Shown: positions 37,489 to 45,804, counted from the stretch's first letter. The stretch is DNA of 64,000 nucleotides from Flavobacteriaceae bacterium Ap0902 (GCA_009835005.1 WTFG01000001.1:434001-498000), one strand, 5' to 3'. Made by a program: numbers and translations. Notes: generated by a model from the sequence alone, not told the origin.

Positions 37489-37950
37489 TTATTTTTTATC
37501 AATGTATTTAATTAATTTTGTCAAAGTTTCCTTCAATTGATGCAATTCTTCTATTGATACAGAACTATCTTGCAAACTCTCTTGTAAATGTTGCGGGACT
37601 TCTATGGCTTTGCTTTGTAGTTTTTTACCTTCTGCAGACAATTTTATTTTAACCTTTCTTTCATCAACCAAACATTTCTCTCTGATGATAAGCCCATTTT
37701 TTTCCATTCGCTGTAACAATGGCGTGAGGGTATTGGTGTTGAGTAATAGTTTTTTTGAAATGAATTTAATTGGAATGTCATCTTTTTCCCACAATATCAT
37801 CATCACCAAATATTGGGGGTAAGTGAGTCCTATTTTTTCCAGTAAAGGTTGGTATAGTTGAATAATCAATCTAGAGGTAGCATAAAGTGGAAAACATACT
37901 TGGTTTTCTAACTTTAAAAGATGGTTCTTATCTTGATTTATATCGTTCAC
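37489..37950 (-). CDS. MarR-family transcriptional regulator, OhrR-like with N-terminal cysteine
   Basis: 153-residue winged-helix repressor. The GTG at 37950 is chosen because a TATATTTG promoter box lies 4 bases before it and because the protein then starts just before LLKLENQVCFPLYATSRL, the usual N-terminus of the OhrR/MgrA branch. Cys19 sits at the position of the peroxide-sensing cysteine of OhrR. The winged helix is at about 60-110 (LLLNTNTLTPLLQRMEKNGL, DERKVKIKLSAEG). A longer frame to 38070 would run through the promoter and the typA terminator. It probably represses its own operon and responds to oxidants or electrophiles. Confidence 0.87.
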   Translation of the reverse strand: MNDINQDKNHLLKLENQVCFPLYATSRLIIQLYQPLLEKIGLTYPQYLVMMILWEKDDIPIKFISKKLLLNTNTLTPLLQRMEKNGLIIREKCLVDERKVKIKLSAEGKKLQSKAIEVPQHLQESLQDSSVSIEELHQLKETLTKLIKYIDKK

Positions 37951-37954
37951 GATA

Positions 37955-37982
37955 CAAATATATGAAATTATGCGTACATAAT
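37955..37982 (-). promoter_or_regulatory. Promoter and candidate operator of the OhrR-like operon
   Basis: On the minus strand the -7 box TATATTTG (37955-37962) ends 4 bases before the GTG start. A perfect 6-bp inverted repeat ATTATG-CGTA-CATAAT (37967-37982) lies immediately upstream, where a bound MarR-type dimer would block RNA polymerase. The box is clear; the operator role is inferred. Confidence 0.55.
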
Positions 37983-38020
37983 ATCTGAGTTGATCTAAAT
38001 TTCTGTTAAAAATTGGGTAT

Positions 38021-38046
38021 AAAAAAACCTGCCATAAAGCAGGTTT
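38021..38046 (-). terminator. Rho-independent terminator of typA
   Basis: On the minus strand AAACCTGC / GCAGGTTT with a short loop and a run of T; 25 bp after the typA stop. Confidence 0.8.
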
Positions 38047-38070
38047 GTATTTATATAAAAAGAAAATCAA

Positions 38071-39873
38071 TTATTTAATTGGATTTCTTTTTCTATCATT
38101 TTCTGTTAGATGTATTTTCCTTAGGCGTATGCTGTTAGGCGTTACCTCTACATATTCATCTTTTTGAATGTATTCTAAAGCTTCCTCTAAAGAGAATTTC
38201 CTTGCCGGTGCAATTCTAGCTTTATCATCAGCACCAGAAGAACGTACATTACTCAACTTTTTAGTTTTAGTAATATTTACAACCATATCATCTGCTCTTG
38301 AATTTTCTCCGATCACTTGCCCTTCATAAATTTTTTCACCAGGCTCTACAAAGAAAGTACCTCTATCTTGTAACTTATCTAATGAATAAGGAATGGCGCT
38401 TCCTGTTTCCATAGAGATTAATGATCCATTCTGTCTTTCTGGAATAGCACCTTTCATCGGTTGGTATTCCTTAAATCTATGAGCCATAATCGCCTCACCA
38501 GCTGTAGCCGTTAACAATTGGTTTCTAAGGCCGATGATCCCCCTAGATGGAATTATAAACTCACAAATCATTCTTTCCCCTTTGGTTTCCATGCTTAAAA
38601 GTTCCCCTTTACGCATTGTCACAAATTCCACTGCTTTACCTGATACATTCTCTGGCAAGTCAATGGTCAATTCCTCCACAGGTTCACATTTAATACCATC
38701 AAATTCACGGATGATTACCTGTGGTTGCCCAATCTGTAATTCATATCCTTCTCTACGCATGGTCTCTATCAATACGGACAAGTGCATAACACCTCTACCA
38801 TAAACAATAAATTTATCAGCCGCATCTGTAGGTTCTAAGCGCAATGCAAGATTCTTCTCTAGTTCTTTTTCTAACCTGTCTTTGATATGGCGAGAAGTAA
38901 CGAATTTACCTTCTTTACCAAAGAACGGTGAATCATTGATGGTAAACATCATACTCATCGTTGGTTCATCAATCGCAATGGTAGGCAGACCTTCTGGGTT
39001 TTCATGGTGCGCAATGGTATCACCAATCTCAAATCCTTCTAACCCAACTACTGCACAGATGTCACCTGCTTGCACTTCTTCCACCTTTTTTCTACCAAGA
39101 CCATCAAAAACGTGTAATTCTTTGATCTTAGTTTTCACATTATTTCCGTCTCTTTTTACCAAAGTAACAGGCATTCCTTCTTTTAAGATACCACGTTGGA
39201 GTCTACCAATCGCAATTCTACCTGTAAAGTTAGAAAAGTCTAAAGAAGTGATTAACATTTGTGGTGTACCTTCTAAATCTACTTTAGGTGCTGGAATGTG
39301 TTCTACTACAGCATCTAAAAGAGGTTCGATGTCGTCCGTCTCATTTTGCCAATCCGTACTCATCCAATTGTTTTTGGCAGACCCATAAATGGTTGGGAAG
39401 TCTAATTGCCATTCTTCTGCGCCCAATTCAAACATCAGGTCAAAAACCTTTTCATGTACAATATCTGGCGTACAGTTTTCTTTGTCTACTTTGTTAACTA
39501 CTACAATAGGTTTTAAACCTAAATTTAATGCCTTTTGTAAAACAAATCTTGTTTGCGGCATTGGTCCCTCAAAGGCATCTACCAAAAGTAATACACCATC
39601 TGCCATGTTAAGTACTCTTTCTACTTCTCCTCCAAAATCTGCGTGGCCTGGTGTGTCTATCACATTAATTTTGGTATCTTTATAAATTACAGAAACGTTT
39701 TTAGAAACAATGGTTATTCCTCTTTCTCTTTCCTGGTCATTATTGTCTAATATTAACTCTCCTTTAGACTCATTGTCTCTAAATAATTCACAGTGGTGTA
39801 ATATTTTATCGACCAAAGTTGTCTTTCCGTGGTCAACGTGTGCTATAATAGCGATGTTTCTAATTTGTTGCAT
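38071..39873 (-). CDS. typA: Translational GTPase TypA/BipA
   Basis: Ribosome-associated GTPase that helps 50S subunit assembly and stress or cold adaptation. 600 residues, the usual length. GTPase motifs: G1 AHVDHGKTTLVD, G2/T RGITI, G3 DTPGHADFGGEV, G4 NKVDKEN, followed by domains II, III, V and the BipA-specific C-terminal domain (SMETGSAIPYSLDKLQDRG, EDNKR-type end NDRKRNPIK). A single-gene minus-strand unit with its own promoter box at 39891-39898 and terminator at 38021. Confidence 0.97.
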   Translation of the reverse strand: MQQIRNIAIIAHVDHGKTTLVDKILHHCELFRDNESKGELILDNNDQERERGITIVSKNVSVIYKDTKINVIDTPGHADFGGEVERVLNMADGVLLLVDAFEGPMPQTRFVLQKALNLGLKPIVVVNKVDKENCTPDIVHEKVFDLMFELGAEEWQLDFPTIYGSAKNNWMSTDWQNETDDIEPLLDAVVEHIPAPKVDLEGTPQMLITSLDFSNFTGRIAIGRLQRGILKEGMPVTLVKRDGNNVKTKIKELHVFDGLGRKKVEEVQAGDICAVVGLEGFEIGDTIAHHENPEGLPTIAIDEPTMSMMFTINDSPFFGKEGKFVTSRHIKDRLEKELEKNLALRLEPTDAADKFIVYGRGVMHLSVLIETMRREGYELQIGQPQVIIREFDGIKCEPVEELTIDLPENVSGKAVEFVTMRKGELLSMETKGERMICEFIIPSRGIIGLRNQLLTATAGEAIMAHRFKEYQPMKGAIPERQNGSLISMETGSAIPYSLDKLQDRGTFFVEPGEKIYEGQVIGENSRADDMVVNITKTKKLSNVRSSGADDKARIAPARKFSLEEALEYIQKDEYVEVTPNSIRLRKIHLTENDRKRNPIK

Positions 39874-39890
39874 ATTTAAATTTAAGGATG

Positions 39891-39898
39891 CAAAATTA
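39891..39898 (-). promoter_or_regulatory. -7 promoter box (TAATTTTG) of typA
   Basis: TAnnTTTG on the minus strand, 17 bases before the typA ATG. Confidence 0.5.
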
Positions 39899-39974
39899 CG
39901 CAGAATTATTTCAATTTGTATTATCTAACTGTAAATAATATTTGATTATCAAAACTTTACTTAAATTGCAGCGC

Positions 39975-40787
39975 GTGTCAAAAGAAATATATTATCATAC
40001 AGGTCTAAGTAAAACAGGATCAACCTTTTTACAAAATCGGTTCTTCCCAAAGGTAAGAGACGCCTATTATTTACCTACCAGAAAGTATAGAAATGCCTTA
40101 AATATTATCCCCAAAATAGATAGACAAAAAATAATTGTTGCCAGAGAATTCGATCAACAATTTCAAGAACAAATTATTAAATTTTCTTCGCAATACCCAC
40201 ATGCAAAGCCTATTGTGGTTTTTAGAGAACCAGGAAGTTGGGCGCTATCTAATTATAAAAGGTTTGTAAAAAATGGGCATCCCATCACTTTTAAGCAATT
40301 TATAGACATAGAAAAAGACCAAGGCATATTTAAGATTAAGGACTTTCGATATTCTAGATATATTACGCTTTTAGAAAATAATTTTAATGAAAAACCATTG
40401 GTTTTGTTGTACGAAGATTTAAAATCTAATCCAGAAAAGTTTTTGAAAAGTTTAACAGATTATATGGGGTCTCCTCTAGACTTAACACAAATAAATTTAT
40501 TACCCAAACATGTTTCTTACGACGAAAAGTCTTTAAAATTGGTTCGTAAATTAAGTGCTTATATACCTTTTCAGAAAAAATTAGAAATTCATCGTCAACC
40601 TTTGGGCTATCTTTATAATTTGTATGCCAATATAGTTAGGTATATAATTTTATATGGTGCTAAACCTTTGCCAGCTTCTTGGTTTTCTAAAGAAGTTTTC
40701 GCAGACCCCAAAGAAGTAGAGGCAGTTTCTAATAGGTTTAAGAACGAATGGGAATTTATAAAGCAAAAAGCAGCCGAAATTCATTAA
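39975..40787 (+). CDS. Sulfotransferase-like protein
   Basis: Predicted PAPS-type sulfotransferase of about 270 residues. The 5'-phosphosulfate loop is YYHTGLSKTGSTFLQ near the N-terminus, and the 3'-phosphate-binding segment is VVFREPGSWALSNYKRF in the middle; VLLYEDLKSNPEKFLKSLTD is also typical. The acceptor is unknown (glycan or lipid). Start uncertain: the GTG at 39975 puts the P-loop at the usual distance from the N-terminus; a TTG at 39942 would add 11 residues. Its 3' end overlaps the promoter box of holB. Confidence 0.75.
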   Translation: MSKEIYYHTGLSKTGSTFLQNRFFPKVRDAYYLPTRKYRNALNIIPKIDRQKIIVAREFDQQFQEQIIKFSSQYPHAKPIVVFREPGSWALSNYKRFVKNGHPITFKQFIDIEKDQGIFKIKDFRYSRYITLLENNFNEKPLVLLYEDLKSNPEKFLKSLTDYMGSPLDLTQINLLPKHVSYDEKSLKLVRKLSAYIPFQKKLEIHRQPLGYLYNLYANIVRYIILYGAKPLPASWFSKEVFADPKEVEAVSNRFKNEWEFIKQKAAEIH

Positions 40788-40792
40788 ATTTG
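40785..40792 (+). promoter_or_regulatory. -7 promoter box (TAAATTTG) of holB
   Basis: TAnnTTTG match overlapping the last codon and stop of the sulfotransferase gene and ending 8 bases before the holB ATG; predicts an almost leaderless transcript. Confidence 0.55.
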
Positions 40793-40800
40793 ACATTACT

Positions 40801-41919
40801 ATGAATATTCATTCTTCTTTACAGGCGCAATTAACCAACGCCGTAGAAAGAGACAAGGTTAGCCACGCTATATTATTTGCGGGAGACTGTGGTTATGGGT
40901 CTTTGCCCATGGCGTTGTGGTTTGCTAAACAGTTGCTTTGCAATCAAAAAACAGAAAGTTGCACTAAAAAGGTAGAAGACCTACAGCATGCAGACTTGCA
41001 TTTTTGTTATCCTGTAGCGACGACAGATGAGGTGAAGTCCAAACCCAAAACTTCAGACTTTTTAAATTATTGGCGTGATTTTATAAGGAAGAACCCATTT
41101 GGGACAGGCTATGAATGGTCTCAAACCATAGGAGCAGAGAAGAAACAAATCATCATCAATACAGAACAAGCCAGGGAAATTCTAAATACTTTGAGTTTGC
41201 GAAGTTTTGAGGGTGGTAGGAGAATCATGGTTATTTTCTTACCAGAAAGCATGAATATTTCTTCTGCCAATAAATTGCTTAAGATTATAGAAGAGCCACC
41301 AGAGAAAACGATATTTCTATTGGTTTCTGAAAAGCCAGAAGAATTATTACCCACCATTATATCCCGATGCCAAGTTATTAACGTACCCAGATTGTCTGAA
41401 TTTGAGGTTGAAAATGTGCTAAAACAACATTTTGACATGCAGCCAGCCTTAGCCAACAAGGTCGCCAAAGTATCAGAAGGGAATATCAACAAAGCCTTAG
41501 AGAAGATTTTATTTAAATCAGAAGAGTTTGAAAAATTATTTGCCAGTTGGGTACGGAATGCCTTTAGAGCCAAAACCAATGTAGCAATTTTGAGTGATAT
41601 TTATGATTGGTCTACCACAGTAGCCTCTTGGAATAAGGAAAGACAGAAACAATTTCTGGGGTTTTGTGCAGACATATTCCGTCAGGCATTGGTTTCAAAT
41701 TACGATGCAGGCGAAACGGCTCAAGTACAGATAAAACCAGAAAATTTAAAATGGGAAGGCTTTGTACCTTTTGTGCATGGCAGCAATATTGTAGAGATAT
41801 TAAACGAAATTAATGAGGCCGCTTTTCACTTAGAAAGAAACGGGAATGCAAAAATTATTTTTTTAGACATGGGCATCAAAATGACTCGTTTTATCCACAA
41901 AAAAGAACCCAAGAAATGA
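40801..41919 (+). CDS. holB: DNA polymerase III delta' subunit
   Basis: Clamp-loader subunit that, with delta and tau/gamma, loads the sliding clamp. 372 residues. N-terminal RecA-like AAA+ domain: SHAILFAGDCGYGSLPMALW is a degenerate P-loop (no GKT, as in other delta' subunits that do not hydrolyse ATP); QAREILNTLSLRSFEGGRRI, NISSANKLLKIIEEPPEKTI and TIISRCQVI (the SRC arginine motif) are typical. The C-terminal helical domain is less conserved. The stop overlaps the next small gene (ATGA). Confidence 0.92.
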   Translation: MNIHSSLQAQLTNAVERDKVSHAILFAGDCGYGSLPMALWFAKQLLCNQKTESCTKKVEDLQHADLHFCYPVATTDEVKSKPKTSDFLNYWRDFIRKNPFGTGYEWSQTIGAEKKQIIINTEQAREILNTLSLRSFEGGRRIMVIFLPESMNISSANKLLKIIEEPPEKTIFLLVSEKPEELLPTIISRCQVINVPRLSEFEVENVLKQHFDMQPALANKVAKVSEGNINKALEKILFKSEEFEKLFASWVRNAFRAKTNVAILSDIYDWSTTVASWNKERQKQFLGFCADIFRQALVSNYDAGETAQVQIKPENLKWEGFVPFVHGSNIVEILNEINEAAFHLERNGNAKIIFLDMGIKMTRFIHKKEPKK

Positions 41920-42098
41920 GGTTAGATACGCAAAAGTTAATATCCCTGCTCATTATAGGTTTAATTATCTATAAATGGTACAAATACATTGAATCTGATT
42001 TTAAAGATGAATATTTAAAAATTCAATTATGGGCATTATCTTTAGCAGTGATAGCCTATTTCGGATATCAATTTTATAAAAAATTACAAAAAAAGTAA
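41916..42098 (+). CDS. Small hypothetical membrane protein
   Basis: 60-residue protein with two hydrophobic segments (LISLLIIGLIIYKWY and LWALSLAVIAYFGYQFYKK) and charged linkers. It overlaps holB by 4 bases (ATGA) and ends 3 bp before the esterase, so it is co-transcribed. No family recognised; the overlap and its membrane character support it as real. Confidence 0.65.
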   Translation: MRLDTQKLISLLIIGLIIYKWYKYIESDFKDEYLKIQLWALSLAVIAYFGYQFYKKLQKK

Positions 42099-42101
42099 AC
42101 G

Positions 42102-42755
42102 ATGATTAATACAGATTTATCTTTAAAATATTTATATAAACCAGCCAAAGAAGGAACAGAAAATCCTAGACTTTTATTGCTCATGCATGGGTATGGGAGC
42201 AATGAACAAGACTTATTCTCTTTTGCCACAGAATTACCAGACGACTTCTTCATCGTATCTGTGCGTGCACCCAGAGCATTGTCTTTTGGAGGGTTTGCAT
42301 GGTATGACATTAACTTCCAAGATGCCCAGAAATTTAATGATACAACACAAGCAACAGCGTCTATCCGCATCATAAGAAACTTTATTTCTGAAGTTATAGC
42401 CAAGTTTAATTTAAACCAAGAAGAAGTCTGGCTTTGTGGTTTCAGTCAAGGAGCCATTTTGAGTTATGCTATGGTCTTGCAAAACCCTCAAAATATCAAA
42501 CGCGTTATGTGCCTAAGTGGTTATCCAGCACAAGACATTATTGGCGAAAATATCAGCGAAAATTTTGATGGATTAGCATTCTTCATCTCTCATGGTACAG
42601 AGGATGCCGTAATTCCGATTGATTGGGCCAGAAAAGGAGATGAATTATTAAGTCAATTCAATATACCACACACCTACAAAGAATATAGAAGTGGACATGG
42701 ATTGGTACCACAGAATTTTTATGATTTATTATCTTGGATCAAATCCCATCATTAA
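42102..42755 (+). CDS. Alpha/beta-hydrolase, phospholipase/carboxylesterase family
   Basis: 217-residue cytoplasmic esterase of the PF02230 type. LLLMHGYGSNEQDLF is the oxyanion region, GFSQGAILSYAM holds the nucleophile serine (GxSxG), and the later SHGTEDAVIPIDWARK (Asp) and SGHGLVPQNF (His) complete the triad. Such enzymes hydrolyse short acyl esters or lysophospholipids. It is the fourth gene of a probable run from holB. Confidence 0.9.
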   Translation: MINTDLSLKYLYKPAKEGTENPRLLLLMHGYGSNEQDLFSFATELPDDFFIVSVRAPRALSFGGFAWYDINFQDAQKFNDTTQATASIRIIRNFISEVIAKFNLNQEEVWLCGFSQGAILSYAMVLQNPQNIKRVMCLSGYPAQDIIGENISENFDGLAFFISHGTEDAVIPIDWARKGDELLSQFNIPHTYKEYRSGHGLVPQNFYDLLSWIKSHH

Positions 42756-42800
42756 ACATAGAAACTGTAGCGCTATTCGGTCTAAAACAATCTAAATCTG

Positions 42801-42808
42801 TACTTTTG
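42801..42808 (+). promoter_or_regulatory. -7 promoter box (TACTTTTG)
   Basis: TAnnTTTG match 20 bases before the ATG at 42829. Confidence 0.5.
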
Positions 42809-42828
42809 CAAAATCTAAATTAAACAGA

Positions 42829-43392
42829 ATGAATAAATATATTAAACTCATCATTGCAGCCATTCTACTTTTTGGTGGAATTTACATGTTTTATGAAAGA
42901 GAATACGGTTGGGGTGTCATGCTCATTCTATTAATGATAATCCCGATATTATTATTCTTCCGTAATGAATATATTCTGCTTGCTTTCTGGGAGATGCGAA
43001 AACAAAACCTAGAAAAATCCAGAAAATGGTTAAATAAAATCACCAATCCACAAAATCAATTAATTGCCAAACAAATGGGCTATTATAACTATATGATGGG
43101 GTTAACAGAATCACAAAGCAACATTGCCAAATCAGAAAGTTATATGCGCAAAGCCTTAGATCACGGGCTATCATTTGCCCATGACCGTGCCATGGCCAAA
43201 ATGAATCTCGCTGCAGGCGCTATGTCCAGAGGGCGCAAACAAGAGGCTCAAAAATGGGTAAAAGAAGCCAAAGCAGATGACAAACAAGGTATCATGACAG
43301 AACAAATCAAAATGTTTGAAGACAATTTAAAAAGAATGAATGTGGGTAGAAACATGCAAAACCCACAAACCAGAAGAGGAAAATATTTCTAA
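42829..43392 (+). CDS. Membrane-anchored TPR-like protein of unknown function
   Basis: 187 residues. Two adjacent membrane segments at the N-terminus (YIKLIIAAILLFGGIYMFY and GVMLILLMIIPILLFF), then a helical soluble part (YILLAFWEMRKQNLEKSRKW, YYNYMMGLTESQ, AKMNLAAGAMSRGRKQEAQK) that looks like two or three tetratricopeptide-type helix pairs. A similar protein occurs in other flavobacteria as a hypothetical; no specific function is known to me. Confidence 0.75.
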   Translation: MNKYIKLIIAAILLFGGIYMFYEREYGWGVMLILLMIIPILLFFRNEYILLAFWEMRKQNLEKSRKWLNKITNPQNQLIAKQMGYYNYMMGLTESQSNIAKSESYMRKALDHGLSFAHDRAMAKMNLAAGAMSRGRKQEAQKWVKEAKADDKQGIMTEQIKMFEDNLKRMNVGRNMQNPQTRRGKYF

Positions 43393-43423
43393 ACCATATC
43401 ACATATCAAGTACACTAAACAAC

Positions 43424-43457
43424 AAAAGCCAGTTCACCCATGAATTGGCTTTTTTGC
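43424..43457 (+). terminator. Rho-independent terminator
   Basis: AAAGCCAGTTCA / TGAATTGGCTTT with CCCA loop and a T tract (one G-U pair). Confidence 0.8.
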
Positions 43458-43490
43458 TTGTACTCTCAAACCAAATAAATCATATTTTTA

Positions 43491-43645
43491 TAAGGAGCCA
43501 GGAACCCGCTTTTTGTTCCAATTCCGCAGTTAAGAGTTTATAAAATATCGGTATTGCAAGAGCTTCCATTAGGTCGCTTTGCACCACCGTATTTTATTTG
43601 CACTCTCACCTTTACGGGATTTTCACTACAATCGGGGCTAATACT
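43491..43645 (-). ncRNA. Candidate structured intergenic RNA/repeat (Flavo-1-like?)
   Basis: Much less AT-rich than the surrounding gap. Read on the minus strand it begins TTAGCCCCGAT and GTGAAAATCCCG and ends AAAAGCGGGTTCCTGGCTCC, with AGCC/GGCT able to close the ends. From memory, flavobacterial genomes contain many intergenic elements with a TAGCCC..AATCC head and an AGCGGG..GCTCC tail, and a conserved Flavo-1 RNA family exists in Rfam; I cannot confirm the match here. No ORF of merit runs through it. Function unknown. Confidence 0.3.
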
Positions 43646-43860
43646 AATACAAGGTTTATAAAGAGAATATCATATCTAATTCCATTATTCAAACGCTAAT
43701 ATTTTTAAATAAATCCCTGCCTTTCATCTGTCAATAGAAAACTTCAAATTCATGTATAACTATTAAAAATAGAATTTAATGGGATTGTCCAAAAGCATTA
43801 TTTCGATTAAAGCGAATTCTTATTTTCTAAGGTAAGCAAAAAAATGACTAAATTTACGAA
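43646..43860 (+). other. AT-rich gap before the accessory island
   Basis: No gene supported. It holds a TAAATTTA at about 43852-43859, one base off the TAnnTTTG promoter box, ending just before the ATG at 43861. Only trivial short ORFs (18 codons at 43779) are present. Confidence 0.4.
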
Positions 43861-44163
43861 ATGGATATTCTTAGTAGTCATATAGATAATATTAAAACTT
43901 TATGTCAAAAACACAAGGTTGCGAAATTGTATCTATTTGGTTCTGCAACGGGATCCCAATTTCGTGATGATAGCGATATTGATTTTTTAGTGACGTTTTA
44001 TCCAATTAATTTAACTGAATATTTCTCTAATTATATTTCATTTAAAAATAGTTTGAGAAAAATATTGGATAGAAATATTGATTTAATTGAGACACAAACA
44101 CTCAAGAACCCCATCCTTATTGATTCTATCAATAAAAATAAAGCGTTAGTTTATGGATGGTAG
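43861..44163 (+). CDS. MNT-type nucleotidyltransferase domain protein
   Basis: 100-residue minimal nucleotidyltransferase: LYLFGSATGSQFRDDSDIDF contains the GS motif and the DxD metal pair. Such proteins (MntA) are usually the AMPylating antitoxin of HEPN/MNT toxin-antitoxin pairs, which neutralises a HEPN RNase encoded next to it. Here no HEPN gene follows; instead the stop codon lies 11 bases inside the SagB-like gene. This could be a remnant or an orphan antitoxin. It is AT-rich like the genes that follow. Confidence 0.82.
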   Translation: MDILSSHIDNIKTLCQKHKVAKLYLFGSATGSQFRDDSDIDFLVTFYPINLTEYFSNYISFKNSLRKILDRNIDLIETQTLKNPILIDSINKNKALVYGW

Positions 44164-44884
44164 ACCGCCTCTTCATTATCATGAACATTCTAATATAATT
44201 TCATCGATAAAAATTGATTATGAAGACAAAAGTCAAGATGATTTTTTTAAACTATTATTAAATAGAAAGACAACAAGAAATTTTGACAAAAATAAGAAAA
44301 TGTCATTTAAAGATTTATCAATACTTTTAAAATATACTTATGGGATTCATGGAACTAGAAGTCTTTATGATTCTGACATTGTTTCTGTCAAGAAAACTAG
44401 TCCGTCAGGTGGAGATTTACATCCTACCGAAGTATATTTATTAGTAATGAGAGTTGAAGGCTTAAAAGAAGGAATGTATCATTACAATACAGGTAAAGAT
44501 GAATTATCTTTAATTAAGGAATACTCTTTTGATGAAGCAGTCGAAAAAGCCAGACTTTTTTCGGCCGGTCAAGAGTATACAAGTTTTTCTTCTGTAATGT
44601 TTTTTCTAACAACAAGATATTATAGAAATTATTGGAAATATAGAAAAAATTCAGCTGCCTATTCGGTGACTATAAGGGATGCAGCTCATTTATGTCAAAC
44701 AATGTATTTAATTTGCACAAAATTAAATATAGGTTGTTATACGGCAGCAATAAATCATTCAAATATTGAAGATGAAATTGGCTTAAATCCATTTAAACAA
44801 GGGGTAGTTATGATGGCTGGTTGTGGCGTCATTGATGAAAATCCCACTATATTGCTTGAACCTAAGTTTAATAAATTTAATTAA
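44153..44884 (+). CDS. SagB-like peptide-maturation dehydrogenase (nitroreductase fold), probably N-terminally shortened
   Basis: 243 residues of the SagB-type FMN oxidoreductase fold: LLLNRKTTRNFD, the signature KKTSPSGGDLHPTEVYLLV, GMYHYNTGKDEL, and SVTIRDAAHLCQTMYLICTK followed by GVVMMAGCG. SagB enzymes oxidise azolines to azoles in ribosomal peptide (RiPP) maturation; a related family is annotated as putative peptide-maturation dehydrogenase. Larger members carry an extra N-terminal domain not present here. The gene overlaps the nucleotidyltransferase by 11 bases and is followed within 5 bp by an ABC-type membrane protein. No YcaO cyclase or precursor peptide was found in the window. Confidence 0.8.
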   Translation: MDGRPPLHYHEHSNIISSIKIDYEDKSQDDFFKLLLNRKTTRNFDKNKKMSFKDLSILLKYTYGIHGTRSLYDSDIVSVKKTSPSGGDLHPTEVYLLVMRVEGLKEGMYHYNTGKDELSLIKEYSFDEAVEKARLFSAGQEYTSFSSVMFFLTTRYYRNYWKYRKNSAAYSVTIRDAAHLCQTMYLICTKLNIGCYTAAINHSNIEDEIGLNPFKQGVVMMAGCGVIDENPTILLEPKFNKFN

Positions 44885-44889
44885 GATTT

Positions 44890-45804
44890 ATGAATGTTAT
44901 CTATTTTTATAAATTTAGGATATTGCAATTTTTTAGAATGTTAAACAGAGGAGGAGATATTACGATATTAAATTCATTTGTAGTATCTCTTGTTATTATT
45001 TTTTTTGTTGAACTACCAAATCAAAACTTCTACCTAATTCTATTTCTATTACTTTTTTTAATAATTCATTCTAATAGAAATGATATAAATTTTATTAAAA
45101 AGATATTCAATAAAACTTGGTGTTTAATTCTTTACATTGAATATTTATTTTTATATAGTTTATTGTTTCTATTAAATAAAAATTATTCGATTGATTTTCT
45201 CTTTTTTATTAGCCTAGTATTTTTATTTGGTTTAGTGTTTATTCCAAAGTATAAAGGGAACTTTATTTTTACACTTAACTACATTCCTTATCATTTATTT
45301 GAAATAAAAAGCTATATACGCAAACGTTTTTTACTTTGCTTTGTAATTTATATATTATTTTTATTTTCAACATTTCATCCATTTTCCTTTATATTAATGT
45401 TAATAATTTCGTTAGAATATATATCTAATATGTATTCAGAATATGAATCAAAAGAATTAATGCAATCCTATTTTGAAAAATTCGATTTAAATTATAAAAT
45501 AAAAACAGCAAATATTTTTTTTAACACTATATTCATACCCGTTTACCTATTGTATATTTTACAAAATTATGATAAATTAGAGTTCTTATTGTTATTTTTT
45601 ACAACCTTAAATTTGTTCCTTATTGAAAGAATCCTTATTAAATATAAAAGATATGACAATATCAAAAAAAATGATTATCTATTCATAGCTGATATTTTTG
45701 CATTAACTCTAAAATCAGTATTGATTTTCCCAGTTTTACTAAATTTAAGCTCTAATAAATTGATTTGTCAAAAAAATCTTAAACAATATGTTAGAAATAA
45801 ATAA
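44890..45804 (+). CDS. Polytopic membrane protein, probable ABC transporter permease
   Basis: 304 residues with several hydrophobic segments (for example VVSLVIIFFVEL, FYLILFLLLFLIIHS, FLFFISLVFLFGLVF, FLLCFVIYILFLFS, FLLLFFTTLNLFL). No signature motif, but its 3' end overlaps the ABC ATPase gene by 17 bases, so it is very likely the ATPase's membrane partner (ABC-2-type exporter). It is extremely AT-rich: bases 45121-45180 contain only 7 G or C. The substrate might be the product of the SagB-like enzyme, by context only. Confidence 0.7.
   Translation: MNVIYFYKFRILQFFRMLNRGGDITILNSFVVSLVIIFFVELPNQNFYLILFLLLFLIIHSNRNDINFIKKIFNKTWCLILYIEYLFLYSLLFLLNKNYSIDFLFFISLVFLFGLVFIPKYKGNFIFTLNYIPYHLFEIKSYIRKRFLLCFVIYILFLFSTFHPFSFILMLIISLEYISNMYSEYESKELMQSYFEKFDLNYKIKTANIFFNTIFIPVYLLYILQNYDKLEFLLLFFTTLNLFLIERILIKYKRYDNIKKNDYLFIADIFALTLKSVLIFPVLLNLSSNKLICQKNLKQYVRNK

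Noticed and set aside
37951-38070. Extended N-terminus of the OhrR-like regulator
   Set aside because: The extension would be translated from the operator, the promoter and the typA terminator; the GTG at 37950 follows a promoter box.
38534-39685. Long plus-strand ORFs opposite typA
   Set aside because: They are antisense shadows of the strongly conserved typA gene with no start signals or family features.
39942-39974. TTG start for the sulfotransferase-like gene
   Set aside because: The downstream GTG places the PAPS loop at the normal distance from the N-terminus; the TTG remains only an alternative.
43779-43835. 18-codon ORF (MGLSKSIISIKANSYFLR) as a RiPP precursor for the SagB-like enzyme
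   Set aside because: No leader/core organisation, no Cys-rich core, no ribosome signal; such short ORFs occur by chance.
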